This document shows, piece by piece, positions 24,862-36,989 of a DNA stretch of 64,000 bases. The DNA is from Tachypleus tridentatus (Eukaryota; Arthropoda; Merostomata; Xiphosura; Limulidae): contig NC_134835.1 in NCBI RefSeq assembly GCF_004210375.1, positions 72,074,447 to 72,138,446 of the forward strand, in the 5' to 3' direction. Each line of letters opens with the position of its first letter. Position 1 is the stretch's first letter. The notes below the pieces were generated by a model. That model saw only the letters and a program-made list of their open reading frames with translations, did not search any database and was not told the origin of the DNA. Position numbers and translations under genes: made by a program.

Positions 24862-27800
24862 GTAAGGATATTTTCCCATATAATTTAATAGGTTTGAAGT
24901 AGGTCAAGCTAACGTGAATTCAGTAGCAATTAAATTACTTTACGAACATTATATGTGAAGTTGTCGTCACAATTACAGTGAATTGCATCTCCTTTCTCTC
25001 TCTACCTACCCATCCTCCGTTCAACTAGTAAAAACGTTATTATTGTTTTAATATATTGCTGAGATATAGAGAAATGTTTGTAGAATATTTTTAGTAATAA
25101 GAAAATACAGTACGTTAACAAATGTATATGTAGAAACAAGAAATATTCTTCAATGGTCGCAGTACTTGAAATTATTTTAGGCAGGATCAAAATGAATTAA
25201 TCTACGAGACCTCAGGTGTGGTCAAATACATAAATCGAAAGGGTTTGACCTGCTGCGGTCAAAACAGTAACTGGACCTCAAACCATTGAAGAGATGAGGG
25301 AGCCATGAGCTAAATGTTTGTACTTGAAACAATAAAAAAAACAACCCAGAACATTCTGTAAGCCGCTTTATCGTGACTAAAAAGCGTTATGCAACATACA
25401 AACAGCATTGATCCAAGTACCTATTAGTCAGTCATGACAGTTAATAAATGAACTTTACGTAGAATATCATGGTCGCATAATAAAAACAGACTTTATTTAT
25501 TTTTGTATAGTACGGATTTGCAAGAAAACAACTTCTCCAGAAATACATTCATAAATTCATGAATAGCTTTATAACTTTTTATTTAGTCTTTCAAATTCAC
25601 TGCAAAGGAAAAACTGTATAAGGTATTTAGTTGGAACTTAACATAGTTTCTTTTCAGTCCTGCGTTATATTTGTTTGTTTAAATGCAAAGCTGTACGAAG
25701 GACTATCTAGGTTGTACTCATGGAATTTTGCATTTTAGTCATGAAGCTTTCTTTTAAGCTACTAGATAAGTGGTTACGTGTATATGCACAAAACTTTTAA
25801 AAACAGCTCTTGGTTAACTAGAGTAAAAATATTTTTTTTTATTATTACGAATGTAAAAGAGCAACTTAGAATGAGTGATGTGTTAAATCATTGATATTAA
25901 TTCGGTTCTCTCTGAGGACTTATAATGCTTAAATTCGGGTGTCAGTGCTAATAGATAGCCCTTCTGTAGCCTTATGCTTAACTGCGAAACAAATAAACAA
26001 ACTACATTAATTAGGATGTTAGTGATCTACTAAACCAAATTATATATACATAAAAAATATAAAATCAATATATTATTATTTTTGCGTGTATAATCATGAC
26101 TATTACACGCTTTTTAAATACCTTTTATAATTGTTCTGTAAAATATTTCTGTATTAAATCATAGATTCTTGATGAAAGAAATTGTACAAGTCTTGGAAAC
26201 TTCTCAAGAATTTGTAGAACTTTCTGTAGAAGAACTTGTAGACATATTTGCAGCTGATGACTTAAATATTTGCCATGAAGAAGACCTTTGGGAAGCCGTT
26301 GTAAAGTGGATTGACAACGATCCGGAAGGCAGAAAACATGATTTGTTAAGACTAATGCAATGTATCCGATTTGGGCTTATGGATGTTACATTCTTTATCA
26401 AGATGGTCAAGTATCATCCATATGTCACGGAACAAAGTAAATGTCGACCTCTGATCAACGAGGCACTCACTATTCTATGGGATCAACGACAAGAAAAACC
26501 TTTGATTGATACTAAGCTGATTTCTCCACACCTGATTCATCCAAGGTTTCCTCACGAGGCGCTGTTCATCTTTGATGGTTGGAATCGTAGGAATCTAGTC
26601 AGTTTGGTGGAAGTGTACGATGTTAGAGCTGATTGGTGGATTCAGGTAACGCATACAAATGGATGATCAAGCATTAAATGCTACGTTACTTATTCTTATA
26701 TAAGAATATTTTGCAGTTTTTTTCTTTCTATACAAAAGGATAAGAGAAACGTTAACAAAATTGAAAAATCATTTTCTGTGTTTTATTAAAATTTATCTTG
26801 ATCAAAACATACACAATAGAAAGAGTATACATTTCTGTAAAACTAACACTTTATATAAATAGACTTATGTTGTCAGATTTTACGTATGGGCCGGAAACTT
26901 TATGGTAGGTGTTTGTGACTTGTTGATGATACATTTTAACAGAAATAAAAACAACAGTATATATTAAAACAAGCAAAACATATGAACAAATGTTACACTG
27001 TTGAATATCATAGTTGTATCCAGAGCTTTAAATAAATGTATACATTTTTTAAAAGTCTACACAGGTTATTTCAGTTACTTTAGCACACAATTTGACAATA
27101 TAAATTATTCTTCTCTTTTATGTTATTACAATACAGTCTATGATAATTTCAATTCAGTAAACACCAATATACGCTCTTTATAGCTCGGCGTCTTACTCAA
27201 ACTACATTTTGGACGAATATTTATAGCCTGGCCAAGGCCTAGAACATTCCACACGCTACAAGATATAATAATACTCAATTTTAACAACGAGAAACCCCAG
27301 AAGCTTCTAGTAACATGACGCAATAGTACAACAATTGAAATACACAACGTACGATTCGTACACTGTTACATAAACAAACCTACGATAACCTATTTATAAA
27401 ATAACTAAATTTAGTGCCCATTAATGCATCTTATAAATTGTCTGTATCTACATATGTACAGAATGGGGCAAATTTTCTGCACACTTAGTACTAAACAGTT
27501 GGTATTATACGACTAGTAATTAAAATATTACAAAAGAAACTGAAACTAATTTAATTTTTATTTTAGAGTAAAACATTAGAAATGCAATTATAATCTAAAT
27601 GAAACAACTATATAGTCATTTTTGCCCACATTTATGGTGCTTATGAGGCACAAGTTACTTGATATACATGTTCACTTGTCTCAAACGTCTCTTTAGAAGC
27701 CTCTATTTTAATGGATTTATAAAACGAATTGGAAAAATAAATTAGTTGTGAACAATGCGTTTAAAGTATACACCGTATTACTTACATAACTAAAGAAGAA

Positions 27801-30800
27801 ATTACGGTTAATCAATAAGTTATTGTTACACTATTGATAATTACACTGATCTGGTGCCACGCTTGTAAGTTTAATTGTATAGGGTAGTACTGTTTAGAAA
27901 CTTCTAAGTAATTATATACACTTCTCTACCACTATTAGCTGGACATCACTGACCCAGCAGGACCGCGATCGTACCATAAAATAGCTGTGTTAGAAACTGA
28001 CGTGTATGTCATTGGTGGTTTCAACAGTGTTGACTATCTGAACACCGTCTGGTGTTGGAACATAGCTAGTAGACGATGGAGAGAAGTGGCCCCCATGCAC
28101 GTGAAAAGGTGAGATCTGGGTGAACGATTTAGTGGAATGCAGCTCTCTATGTAAAGACTTGAACTGGAATTTTCAGAAAGTAAAATGTACATTGAAGGCT
28201 CTGAGTCCTAGGTGCAGATTGCACTTAATTTAAATTACAATAAAAAAAACATGACAATGTGGTTAGATCTTATACAGGTAAGCTCATTTCTTTATTAATG
28301 TGTTTATTTAACCCAACGGCTAGTTATTACTGACACAAATGATTAAAAATGTGGTAAATCCATATGAACGAATCACGTGAAAAGGCGAAATGTCGATAAA
28401 AAGCACAAGAATATATCATACAAAAAAAGGTTAATATGTCTAAATGCCAGTTGTACAAACACTATCGAATTTCAGAATTAGCGGTTTGTATGATTAAAAT
28501 ATACCCTCTTTAATCAGACACTGTTTTGAGTCAGATGTTCGAAGATCAATTTTCGTAATTCCACTGTATTTTTTCTCACTGTTTGCACTGTGTCCGTTAG
28601 TTTTAATTATATTGAGAGTTTATCACTGCTGAAACAAATTGTAACAACGAAATCCTAAGTAATAAAAAGTAAAAATCCGCAGCTAGCTGTCATTTTAATT
28701 ACCGCATTTTCCTTAGTATAAATCGTTATTTTTTCCCAAAGAATGTTTTATGCGACTGACTTATTTAAAGGTGCGACATATTTTTTTTTTTTTTTCTATG
28801 GTGCGATGACTGTCCATAGAAAACTATTATTACAGTTATCAGTACTGTCACTCAAAATGTGCGCAGCTAATTACTGGATAAATACGCGGCTCTTGATGGG
28901 TTGTCGCGCGGCCGCGCAGACGACATGCAGTTTAGTAGGGTCGCGGCTTATAGGAAAACGTGTATCATTCAGTTTGTTACTAGGGATTAGACATTTACAG
29001 TAACTCAATATTCAACAAGAAATTATGGGTAAATAACTAAACTTTTCAAGCAACGTAGAGAACGTATTGCCCCCCAGTGGCTCAGCGGTATGTCTGTGGA
29101 CGCTAAAATCCTGGTTTCGATACCCGTGGTGGGCAGAGCACAGATAGCCCATTGTGCAGCTTTGTGCTTAATTCAAAACAACAAAAACAAAAGAACGTAT
29201 TTTTATTCATATATCAATTGAAAAAATGGCGGACGTAAACAAATTTCGGGGTTGTTTTATATGACAGCAAATTATTTCCTCTCATCTGTATTTCGAAGGT
29301 GGGGGTGATTCTGTGCACCACAAATCAGCAAACTATATAAAACTGTCATAATACAGCCATTATTTTCGTCATGTCACAAACGGAGACAATCAAACTTCGA
29401 AGGAAAGGGAATTCACATAAACAAATTGTAATGATTCTTTATTTTACTTGTGTGAAACAACAATAACATTAAATACAATAATGTATGTATAAAAATAATA
29501 AAAATACATGTCATATAGAAGTAAAACGATTTTTTTAAGATCGTATAGGTACGACAGGTATGGAGATGCGTCGTATGTAGGTACAAAAACTTAAAAATTC
29601 TTCAAAACCAGCCCTGCGACTAATATAAAGGTGTGACTTATAATAAAAAGTATATGGTAAATATGTCCCAAACAATTCATTCTGGATTTGTTTAAATAAG
29701 TTAGAAAGTGAAAACATAAATTTGAATCTTTTTAAGCTTTATAATGAGAGATGAAAGTTTCCATGGGTATATTAGGATAGGATATTTGTTAACATCAAGG
29801 AAGTTATCAAATGTTTGTATTAAGTATTAGTTATGATTAATATTCAATGTGCTTAACCTCATTCTTATTGCTCTGGTGTGTTTTAAGAGCCTACGTTAGC
29901 GTTGCGTTGCTAAACGGTGTGATCTACGCTGTAGGAGGACACAACGGCCGTCGGCGACAAGATTCAGCCGAGAGATACAATAAAACAGCAAATCAGGTTA
30001 ATTCTTTTATGGATCAATTATATAATAATCTAGGGAACCCGTGGGCCTAAAGCCCACATTTACAGAATCGTTGCAATGTAAATGTATTGATTGAAATAGT
30101 ATTTGAACTTCTTTTGTTTAAGTACCATTACATTTGCATATTTCATTTATTTAACCAAATTATGAAAGATAATTATATATAATTATTATCTATTTACGCG
30201 CTGTAATATAAATCAATGACAAGTTTGGGGTCTGTTTTCGGGGAATCTCTGCAAAAGTGTTTTCGTTAAATACACAAGTTCTGTAAGGGACAGTTTAAAA
30301 GAAGCTGTTTTTGTGAAATACTCCAGTAATTCAAGGGATAGGGTAATTTTTTGTCATCATCCCCACCCCAACTTTATGGCTACTCTTTTACCAACGAATA
30401 GTGCGATTGACTGTAACATTATAACGCCCCAAGGGAAGGGCGAGGATATTTGGGGAAACGGGGATTCGAACCCGCGACCTTTAGATTAGGAGTCGAACGC
30501 CTTAACCCACCTGGCCATGCCGGACCGATTGGGGTTGAATAGTTATACATATGTCAAGTCTTTCCTGTGTTATTATGCATCCCTGTGTTAAATTGCATCC
30601 CTACCTATATGATATGCATTATTTTTTTAAGAATTGATATTAGCCATCTTTATATTTACTTCCTTTTATGAAAAGTTTTTCTTTACTTGTAAATATTACC
30701 AGTTACTTAATATATATGACTCTTTTAAACATAAAACATACTTTTTTTTTTTATTATCTGTGTTTACCGTGGTCGTATATGTAATGCATAGGGTTGCTGA

Positions 30801-33800
30801 TGTGGTATATATATATATTACGGCATTCATCTGTGATAGTTATATAAAAACAAACATGGCGAGATTACACCAAACCCATGTTGTGTTTTTGAAATAATTC
30901 TAGTCATGGATGTCGAAATTAGATACCTTAAATGTTGTTTAAGCAACAAACTATGTTTATACGCATCAAAGTTGTTATTATTTTCTCTATGTTTTCTTCT
31001 CATTTGCTATTTCTTGTCCTTTCCTTCCTTTTTAGCGCTATGGTAACTGCTTCCATGGCAGTTAGGTTTGTATTTGTCAACTGGTAATGTTGAATAATAT
31101 AATTCGCATTACTATTTGGGTTAGCTGATAAAGAAATCAATATAAACATTCAACGCAAACTATTTTTTGTTGAATTTCGTGCAAAGCTACTCAAGGATTA
31201 CCTATGATAATCATCCTTAATTTTGAAGAGATAGTCTAAAAGGAAGGCGAATAGTCAACACCGCCCACTGCCAGTTCTTGAACTATTCTTGACAAACGAG
31301 GATTATGATTGGCCATCACATTATAACTTCACCATGGAAGAAAAGACGAGCGTATTTGATGATGGGTTTCGATCCCGTTACCTACAAGTTGCGATTCGAC
31401 AATTCTAACCACCAACTCGAACTATGTTTCAAAACTTTATTTCTACACTGTAAATAATGTAACAGTTACAGCCTTTTACAGAAACCTTGATTCCATGTTT
31501 TCTTCTGTTGAAGTCGAATTGTTGTTTGGTTATCTATTTCTCACTTTTATCTAGTGAGCACATCGTGCTGCAAATATGAAATCCCTTAGTGCACGTCCTG
31601 TCTTCGCAAGATCGCGCTTCGCATATTTTTAGCTGTAGCAGCGTTATACAAATGACAGTCAAATCTGCTATTCTATAAATGGTTCAAGAACTAGTGATGA
31701 GGGCTGTTTTGCTTCCAGCATTTTAAAACTAGAGATGGCAAGCACAGAGGGCTTCTGTGTAGCTATGCATAAAAGTAACAGCAGCATCGTTATTGGATAA
31801 AAATAGTCCACGAGCTGGTGGTGGATACCATCTGTCAGTTTAGAGCCAGGGACAGAAGGCGCAGATTGTCCTTTTGTACAGCTTCGCATAAATATCCGAA
31901 ACAAAAAAAATCTCTTTTATGGTGTGGTCGTCTTCTTCAAGCTGGCAATGTATGATTATAATTAATTTACTTGTTATTAGAAATCAATATTAAGTCTAAA
32001 ATGTTTTTGACACTACATTCTATCTCTAGTCCCTTAGGTACTTTTAAGAATTAAACGAGTGTATAGTATATTCCAGTCATTTTATGTTTCGGCCGCTCTA
32101 ATAAGCTACGAATTGAGAGAAATGCATTGGTAATGGATACAGGGAACCTAATGTGGTTGGCACAGTTCTAATTATTGTGTTTGTTTTTTTAATTTCGCGC
32201 AAAGCTACTCAAAGGCTATCTGCGCTAGCCGTCTCTAATTTAGCAGTGTAAGACTAGAGGGAAGGCAACTAGTCATCACCAACCACCGCCAATTATTGGG
32301 CTACTCTTTTTACCAACGAATAGTGGGATTGACCGTCACATTACAATGCCCCCACGGATGAAGGGGCGAGCATGTTTGGTGCAACGGGGGTTCGAACCCG
32401 CGACCCTCGGATTATGAGTCGAACGCCTTAACACACCTGGCCATGCCAGGCTTCTAATTATTGAAAGTCGCTAAAGAACTAGATACAAAACGCAGTGTTA
32501 AAGATAGAATAGGCCTAATACGTAATGTTTAATTACAATAAAATTATTTAAAATTATTTTTAATTATTTGTAATAACTTAGATCATCATTATCCGTACTC
32601 TTTTCTGTTTATTTCTGGTAATTTTCTTTTCAATTATTTTCTATAATTATCTTTTTTTTGCTTTGTGTTTATTGGTCTGTTTTTGTATATGTTTTTTTAT
32701 GCAAGTTTTAGACACTGTAAAATTCAAAGTATTGCTTTGACTATTATTAAAAATGAATCTTTGCATATTATATATTAAAAATAAAGATATTTTAATACTT
32801 TAATTTTTAGTACATTAGCTTACACTCATTCAGTTAAACACAAACACTATGCCTTTGGCGTGTGTATTCGATAGACTAAAGCTTTTCAACGCTACCCATA
32901 ACCAATGCTCACCCTACTGTTTCCAATCCATATGCGGAATGAATTTTTCATGTGCATCAATGTCAAGGCAATTAGCAGATGTGCACTACGAGATTTTTTA
33001 AAAACGGTATTTTTAGACCATCAACTCTATTACATCATGAAATTGTTTTACAATGCTATCAGTTGGTTATTTGGGCTTTTGGCGTATTTACTGCCAAAGA
33101 CATTAAAGGCCATCAACAAACATATTGAGGATGTGCGCAGCAATTGATTAGACTACTCTCTTAGCAACGAATAATGAGACTGATCATCACATTGTAATGT
33201 CCCAAAGGCTGAAATGACGATCGTGTTCGGTGACGAGAATTCAAACCCGTGACTAGCAGATTGCTAGTAACCAGTAGGTTATGCCAAATCCATATTCGTT
33301 TTGAAGCACAGATAGTTTAATTATCGCATTCAATGACAGATAGAAAGTAAAGAAATCCCTTTTTAACAGGAAAAATTAAAGCTATGAAGTTATTATTACT
33401 AAGTTTGTAAAGTTCTAAGATATAATAATTGTCCTAGATCATCAACAAAAGACTGGAACATCAAACTCCTTTATATTATTTGTAGATAAACAATATTATT
33501 TTTTATCAATTAAAATGTAGCTATCAAGGAGTTACATAGGTATCACGCAATTAAGCTTTTATATAGATATCAGTAAGCTCATATACTTGTCCAAGAGCTA
33601 AATAAGTGTTTCCAAAATACGATAAACACTCGTAGCACTTATAATAAAAAGTACCTTTTACGATAGTCAAATTTTTCAAATATGAAAATGTAGTAGTGAG
33701 ATTATATGTAACATGAAGTTTTAAAACTATTTACACTTGAGGTATTTCTGGATGAACATGAATAAAATACGTCCTTCCGTAGTTACACAATGTACCACAA

Positions 33801-35695
33801 AAACTGAGTCTCATAAGGGTTGAGTGTGGTAAAGTGGTTAGCGTGCCTATATTGTAAAACAATGCCTTCAAGCTTCGTACAGTTCAATACGACCAAGTGG
33901 TTAGGACGCTTGACTAATAATCCGAGGATTGCGGGTTCGACTCCCTGTCATGCCAAATATGCTCGCCCTTTCAGTGGTGGAGGCGTTATAATGTCACGAT
34001 CAATCCCACTATTGGGTGGTGATGACTAACTGCCTTCTCTCTAGTTTCACACTGCTAAATTAGGTACGGCCATCGTACATCCCTAGTGTAGCTTTGCGTT
34101 AAATTTTAAAAAAAACAAACAAATCAAGCTTCGCATGTCATTGTTGCTAAATCTCACTTTGAATCTTTTGGTGAGTTAGGAGTGACAGGCAAATCCCACA
34201 AGTTGGTGCAACAAGAGTTGTTGGTTGACGTTGTTGAGTCGCTGTTTTTCCGCAGTGGAAAAAATTCAATGAAAACAAAGACAAAGAAAATCACACAGAC
34301 AAGGAAGAACAATTCCTACATCTTGGAAAAGACAGAGAATGGCTAATTTCGAAATAAGCATTTTACTTTTTTATTATAACATATATGCGTAAATCCTATT
34401 ATCAATCAATAATCCGTTAATATGCTATATCTGCTTGGCTTAGTTGATATTCATACTGTTTCCAAAATACTTTTTAACTTTTTTATCTCTTTGTGTCTTT
34501 TTCCATTATCTTTTTCTACTGTTGTGTTTATCACCTAGATTCGTTTTCCCTTTAATATATCAGTTTAAAATAGGCTAGGTGTGCCAACAATTCTTATACA
34601 TAGCTTTTCACAACATTTTGAAAACATACAACACTGGTGGTTGTTGAATGAAAGTTTTAACTCATTACTGTGTAACCTTTTCACTTGCATAATCCTACTA
34701 TTAAGTTTAGTCTTCCAATTGGTCCCCTCTTAAACAACAGAAACACAAATAATAAAGTTCATAATTTGCAATACTTTTAGGTTTGCGTCTGTTATTTTCC
34801 ACACTAAATTCAGAATAACTTCAAAACCTAACCGATATTTGATAAACATATTATTTTTATGTGTTTTATCTATATAGTGGACAGTGATTCAAAAAATGAA
34901 TTGCCCAAGAAGCGATGCAAGTGCTGCTGTTTGGAACAATTATATTTTCATCGCAGGTGGTTTTGATGGTTTTGACTGTACATCTTCTGTGGAATATTAT
35001 AACCCTAAGAGTAACCAGTGGACGTTAGTTTGTCCAATGACTACTGGAAGGAAAGGATGTTGCTGTGTCACGTACAATAACATGGTGTATGTCTTGGGGG
35101 GTTGTGATGGGAGCTCCAGATTAGCTACTGGAGAAAAGTTTGACCCATTGTCTAACACTTGGACAGACGTTCCGGAAATGTACACTTCAAGATCTAATTT
35201 TGGAATGGAGGTAAGAAAGATGTTTTCTTCGTGCAAAACTACAGAAAAGGATTTTTACACACAGTTCACCGCGGATAATCGAACCCCAAACCTGTAAGAA
35301 ACAGATAAAATAAAAGTCAAATAATACATTTTCGGGCATAATTTTGGAAAGGGTAAAAAAAAATATTTAAATGCCATTTTAAATATCTTCTGAAACTATA
35401 AGCTATTCTTCTGTTTATGTATAATATTTTTTGTAAATATTTTTTTCTTGTTCAGGTTATCGACGACATGATCTACGTCATAGGTGGCTTCAATGGATTG
35501 TCGACTATTGTGAACGTAGAATGCTTTGATTGGAAAACAAACACATGGTACCATGCCAAGGAACTCCATTTTGATAGATCAGGAATGGCAACTTGTGTAA
35601 TTTCTGGTATAGAATACATTCGAGAATACATGTACAAAAACCGAGAAAATGTTTTGGAAGAGAAGAGACAGAAACTTATGGGTGTATCTCCTTAA
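24419..35695 (+). CDS. KLHL10: Kelch-like protein 10 (BTB-BACK-Kelch), complete
   Basis: Six exons, 24419-24861, 26165-26645, 27939-28108, 29888-29996, 34878-35210 and 35456-35695 (stop TAA), give 591 residues with exact phase closure. Vertebrate KLHL10 is near 608. BTB spans about residues 10-130 (LCDAIL, HSAVLSASSPYF), followed by ENCIGIRQFA, the 3-box that family members use with BTB to bind CUL3. BACK spans about 150-260. Six Kelch blades start near 280, 320, 370, 417, 464 and 513. The blade-4 to blade-6 wording (RSDASA, SRSNFGMEV, GGFNG...NVECFD) is specifically KLHL10-like. Known members recruit substrates to a CUL3 ubiquitin ligase in male germ cells; the fly homologue drives caspase activity during spermatid individualisation. 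Oddity: blade 1 reads FDGWN where the double Gly is expected. The introns hold many SINEs. Confidence 0.94.
25672..25722 (-). repeat. SINE tail fragment
   Basis: TTTGTTTAAATGCAAAGCTG then TACGAAGGACTATC, the reverse complement of the shared SINE 3' end. Confidence 0.5.
25893..26003 (+). repeat. diverged Val-type SINE in KLHL10 intron 1
   Basis: AATTCGGGTGTCAGTGC head remnant, then TAGATAGCCCTTCTGTAGCC and the A/C tail AACAAATAAACAAAC. Confidence 0.6.
26165..26645 (+). CDS. KLHL10: KLHL10 exon 2 (BACK, blade 1)
   Basis: Acceptor ATCATAG, donor CAGGTAAC. Encodes the BACK helices (EFVELSVEELVDIFAADDLN, WEAVVKWIDNDPEGRK, FGLMDVTFF) and the first Kelch blade, ending WIQ in phase 0. Confidence 0.94.
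26646..27938 (+). other. KLHL10 intron 2, no feature seen
   Basis: AT-rich, with no domain-bearing frame or clear repeat. Confidence 0.4.
27939..28108 (+). CDS. KLHL10: KLHL10 exon 3 (blade 2)
   Basis: Acceptor CTATTAG, donor AGGTGAGA. Encodes LDITDPAGPRSYHKIAVL, then YVIGGFNSVDYLNTV and WREVAPMHVK, ending in phase 2. Confidence 0.93.
28698..29661 (+). mobile_element. possible non-autonomous DNA transposon (pogo-like), uncertain
   Basis: The left end TTACCGCATTTTCCTTAGTA (28,699) resembles the reverse complement of the right end AAAGTATATGGTAA (to 29,661). Inside each end is a TGCGACT...AAAGGTGYGAC motif (28,751 and 29,615). The interior has a GC island with a GCGCGGCCGCGC palindrome (about 28,905) and a nested SINE. 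End similarity is modest and no target duplication was fixed. Confidence 0.3.
29072..29190 (+). repeat. Val-type SINE
   Basis: CCCCCCAGTGGCTCAGCGGT head, GGTTTCGATACCCGTGGTGG B-box region, tail AGCTTTGTGCTTAATTCAAA and a CAACAAAAACA run. Confidence 0.8.
29888..29996 (+). CDS. KLHL10: KLHL10 exon 4 (blade 3)
   Basis: Acceptor TTTTAAG is weak but in phase. Donor CAGGTTAA. Encodes AYVSVALLNGVIYAVGGHNG and SAERYNKTANQ. Confidence 0.88.
30353..30527 (-). repeat. Thr-type SINE, 3' truncated
   Basis: Head in reverse orientation (GGCCATGCCGGACC at the right end, GATTCGAACCCGCGACC B box) and half the body (CCAACGAATAGTGCGATTG). The tail is absent. Confidence 0.8.
31166..31424 (-). repeat. old Thr-type SINE
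   Basis: Tail GAATTTCGTGCAAAGCTACT at the left, B-box region GGGTTTCGATCCCG at about 31,364, and a diverged body between. Confidence 0.7.
31600..31905 (+). repeat. old SINE with a second SINE 3' half joined behind it
   Basis: Two successive tails: GGCTTCTGTGTAGCTATGCA (about 31,750) and CCTTTTGTACAGCTTCGCAT (about 31,870). Each is preceded by body sequence (GGTTCAAGAACTAGTGATGA; CACGAGCTGGTGGTGGATAC). Confidence 0.55.
32178..32451 (-). repeat. full-length Thr-type SINE with perfect target duplication
   Basis: All parts are present in reverse: tail AATTTCGCGCAAAGCTACTC, body, B box GGTTCGAACCCGCGACC, head GGCCATGCCAGGC. Flanked by TTCTAATTATTG at 32,166-32,177 and 32,452-32,463 (12 of 12). 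Confidence 0.92.
33145..33292 (-). repeat. old Thr-type SINE, 5' half
   Basis: CTCTTAGCAACGAATAATGA, then TGATCATCACATTGTAATG and AATTCAAACCCGTGAC. Confidence 0.65.
33884..34125 (+). repeat. Thr-type SINE with short internal deletion
   Basis: Head ACCAAGTGGTTAGGACGC, B box GGTTCGACTCC, body from TGCTCGCCCTTTCAGTGG, tail GTGTAGCTTTGCGTTAAATT. About 30 bp of the usual body is missing near 34,012. A second A-box-like run (GGTAAAGTGGTTAGCGTG, about 33,827) lies just upstream. Confidence 0.75.
34878..35210 (+). CDS. KLHL10: KLHL10 exon 5 (blades 3-5)
   Basis: Acceptor TATATAG, donor GAGGTAAG. Encodes WTVIQKMNCPRSDASA, IAGGFDGFD, YVLGGCDGSSRL and SRSNFGME. Confidence 0.94.
35456..35695 (+). CDS. 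KLHL10: KLHL10 exon 6 (blade 6, C-terminus)
   Basis: Acceptor TTGTTCAG. Encodes VIDDMIYVIGGFNGLSTI, NVECFDWKTNTWY and a basic tail ending GVSP, stop TAA at 35693-35695. Confidence 0.94.
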   Translation, partial: VIDDMIYVIGGFNGLSTIVNVECFDWKTNTWYHAKELHFDRSGMATCVISGIEYIREYMYKNRENVLEEKRQKLMGVSP

Positions 35696-36210
35696 CCTCT
35701 TTAAACACAGCACTATGATTGAATCAGTGATGTCGTTTTAAGCAAGCCAAAATTAGTTTCTAGGAGATTATCCATTACTTTGTTTACACTAACTTTTTGT
35801 TTTTAAAGTTTCTACGTGCAGGAAACTTTAGGGTTTATCGAAACCAAACACTTTAAAAAACAACAAAAACAATTTAGTTTTCATTCATATGTTCTTATAT
35901 TTATTGTGAAGGTGACAAGTTTACGACTATAAAATTCCAGATTTTATATGTAAGAGGTGCTGAAAAACAAGAAACAATTAATAGTGATTTGTTAGAACTT
36001 TCAAAACGACATTTCTGTAAAGAAACGATTGATATTTTAAAATCACAAAAACTATCTCACCATTTTTGAGGAATAATCGTTACAAGAATGAGAAAATTTA
36101 AAGTATTTTTCTATATTTGATTTTAATAAAAAATTACATCTATTTGTTTTGTTTTGTGTTTGAACTTAGCTTTACATAACACTATAAGCTGATCTGAATA
36201 TTAATATAAT
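35696..36210 (+). other. probable KLHL10 3' UTR
   Basis: Follows the stop codon. AATAAA at 36125-36130 is a plausible poly(A) signal. No other feature seen. Confidence 0.4.
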
Positions 36211-36407
36211 GAAATAATAAAAAAATGTTCAAAATAGGTAAAATACACGTCTATGACAAAAAAATTTTATTTGCAACGTTTCGAGCCAAAGCTTTTTTCA
36301 GGCAGTTTTAAAAAAAAGCGTTTGCCCTAAATGTTTCAAATGTCTATGACGAAACGTTTTTGTTAGAGACATGTGTTTTAGTTATTTTGAACAATTTTTT
36401 TCATTAT
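36211..36407. repeat. inverted-repeat hairpin, PLE-like motif
   Basis: Left arm (about 36,211-36,285, with GTTCAAAATAGGTAAAATAC and CAACGTTTCG) is the approximate reverse complement of the right arm (about 36,341-36,407, CGAAACGTTTTTG and GTTTTAGTTATTTTGAAC). The centre has GTTTCGAGCC...TTTTTTCAGGCA. Confidence 0.55.
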
Positions 36408-36989
36408 TTTTCCACGTCTTGTGGTGTTTCCTAGTGTGCGATGTTTTTTGATATGAATATAGTTTATCACGAGTCTGAATTGTTCTTACTATATGACGTT
36501 AAAAAAAACTAAAATTTCAGTTGATTATACTTTAACCGGCATTACTTTGTTCTTTTGAATATACATTTCAGTAATCTACGTCACAAAAGTAGACATACCT
36601 TTTAGCAAATAATCTCATCGTAGATATGTTTCTTCGTTTTTGTATCCATAAGGTCATTTTCTGAAATTGTTAAATATTTTAGGGTTCTGTATAAGATATT
36701 ATTCGAGTTTGAGTTTGAAGCTCATTAAAGATATCAACTTTTATTAGTTGTTACAGGTTAGTAGTATTTTAGATGCAACATCACAGTTGAATTAAATATC
36801 AAATTATAAGTTGTTTTATTGCTTGGCGTTTTTTGGCGTAAAGTAAAATTTTATAAAATGTAAAAAATAAACCGCATTAACAACTAAACAATGTCCGAAA
36901 TCCCGATAAAAGACTCAAATAGAATTGAAAAGGACAATTGTTCGTAAAAAGTTAAAACACAATTAACTTGGATAGTGTCACAAATCGAC

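Noticed and set aside
30420-30530. tRNA-like sequence with a good B box
   Set aside because: It is the head of a Thr-type SINE: it is followed by the SINE body and has broken stems. The same reasoning applies at 18,986, 32,400, 33,884 and 39,680.
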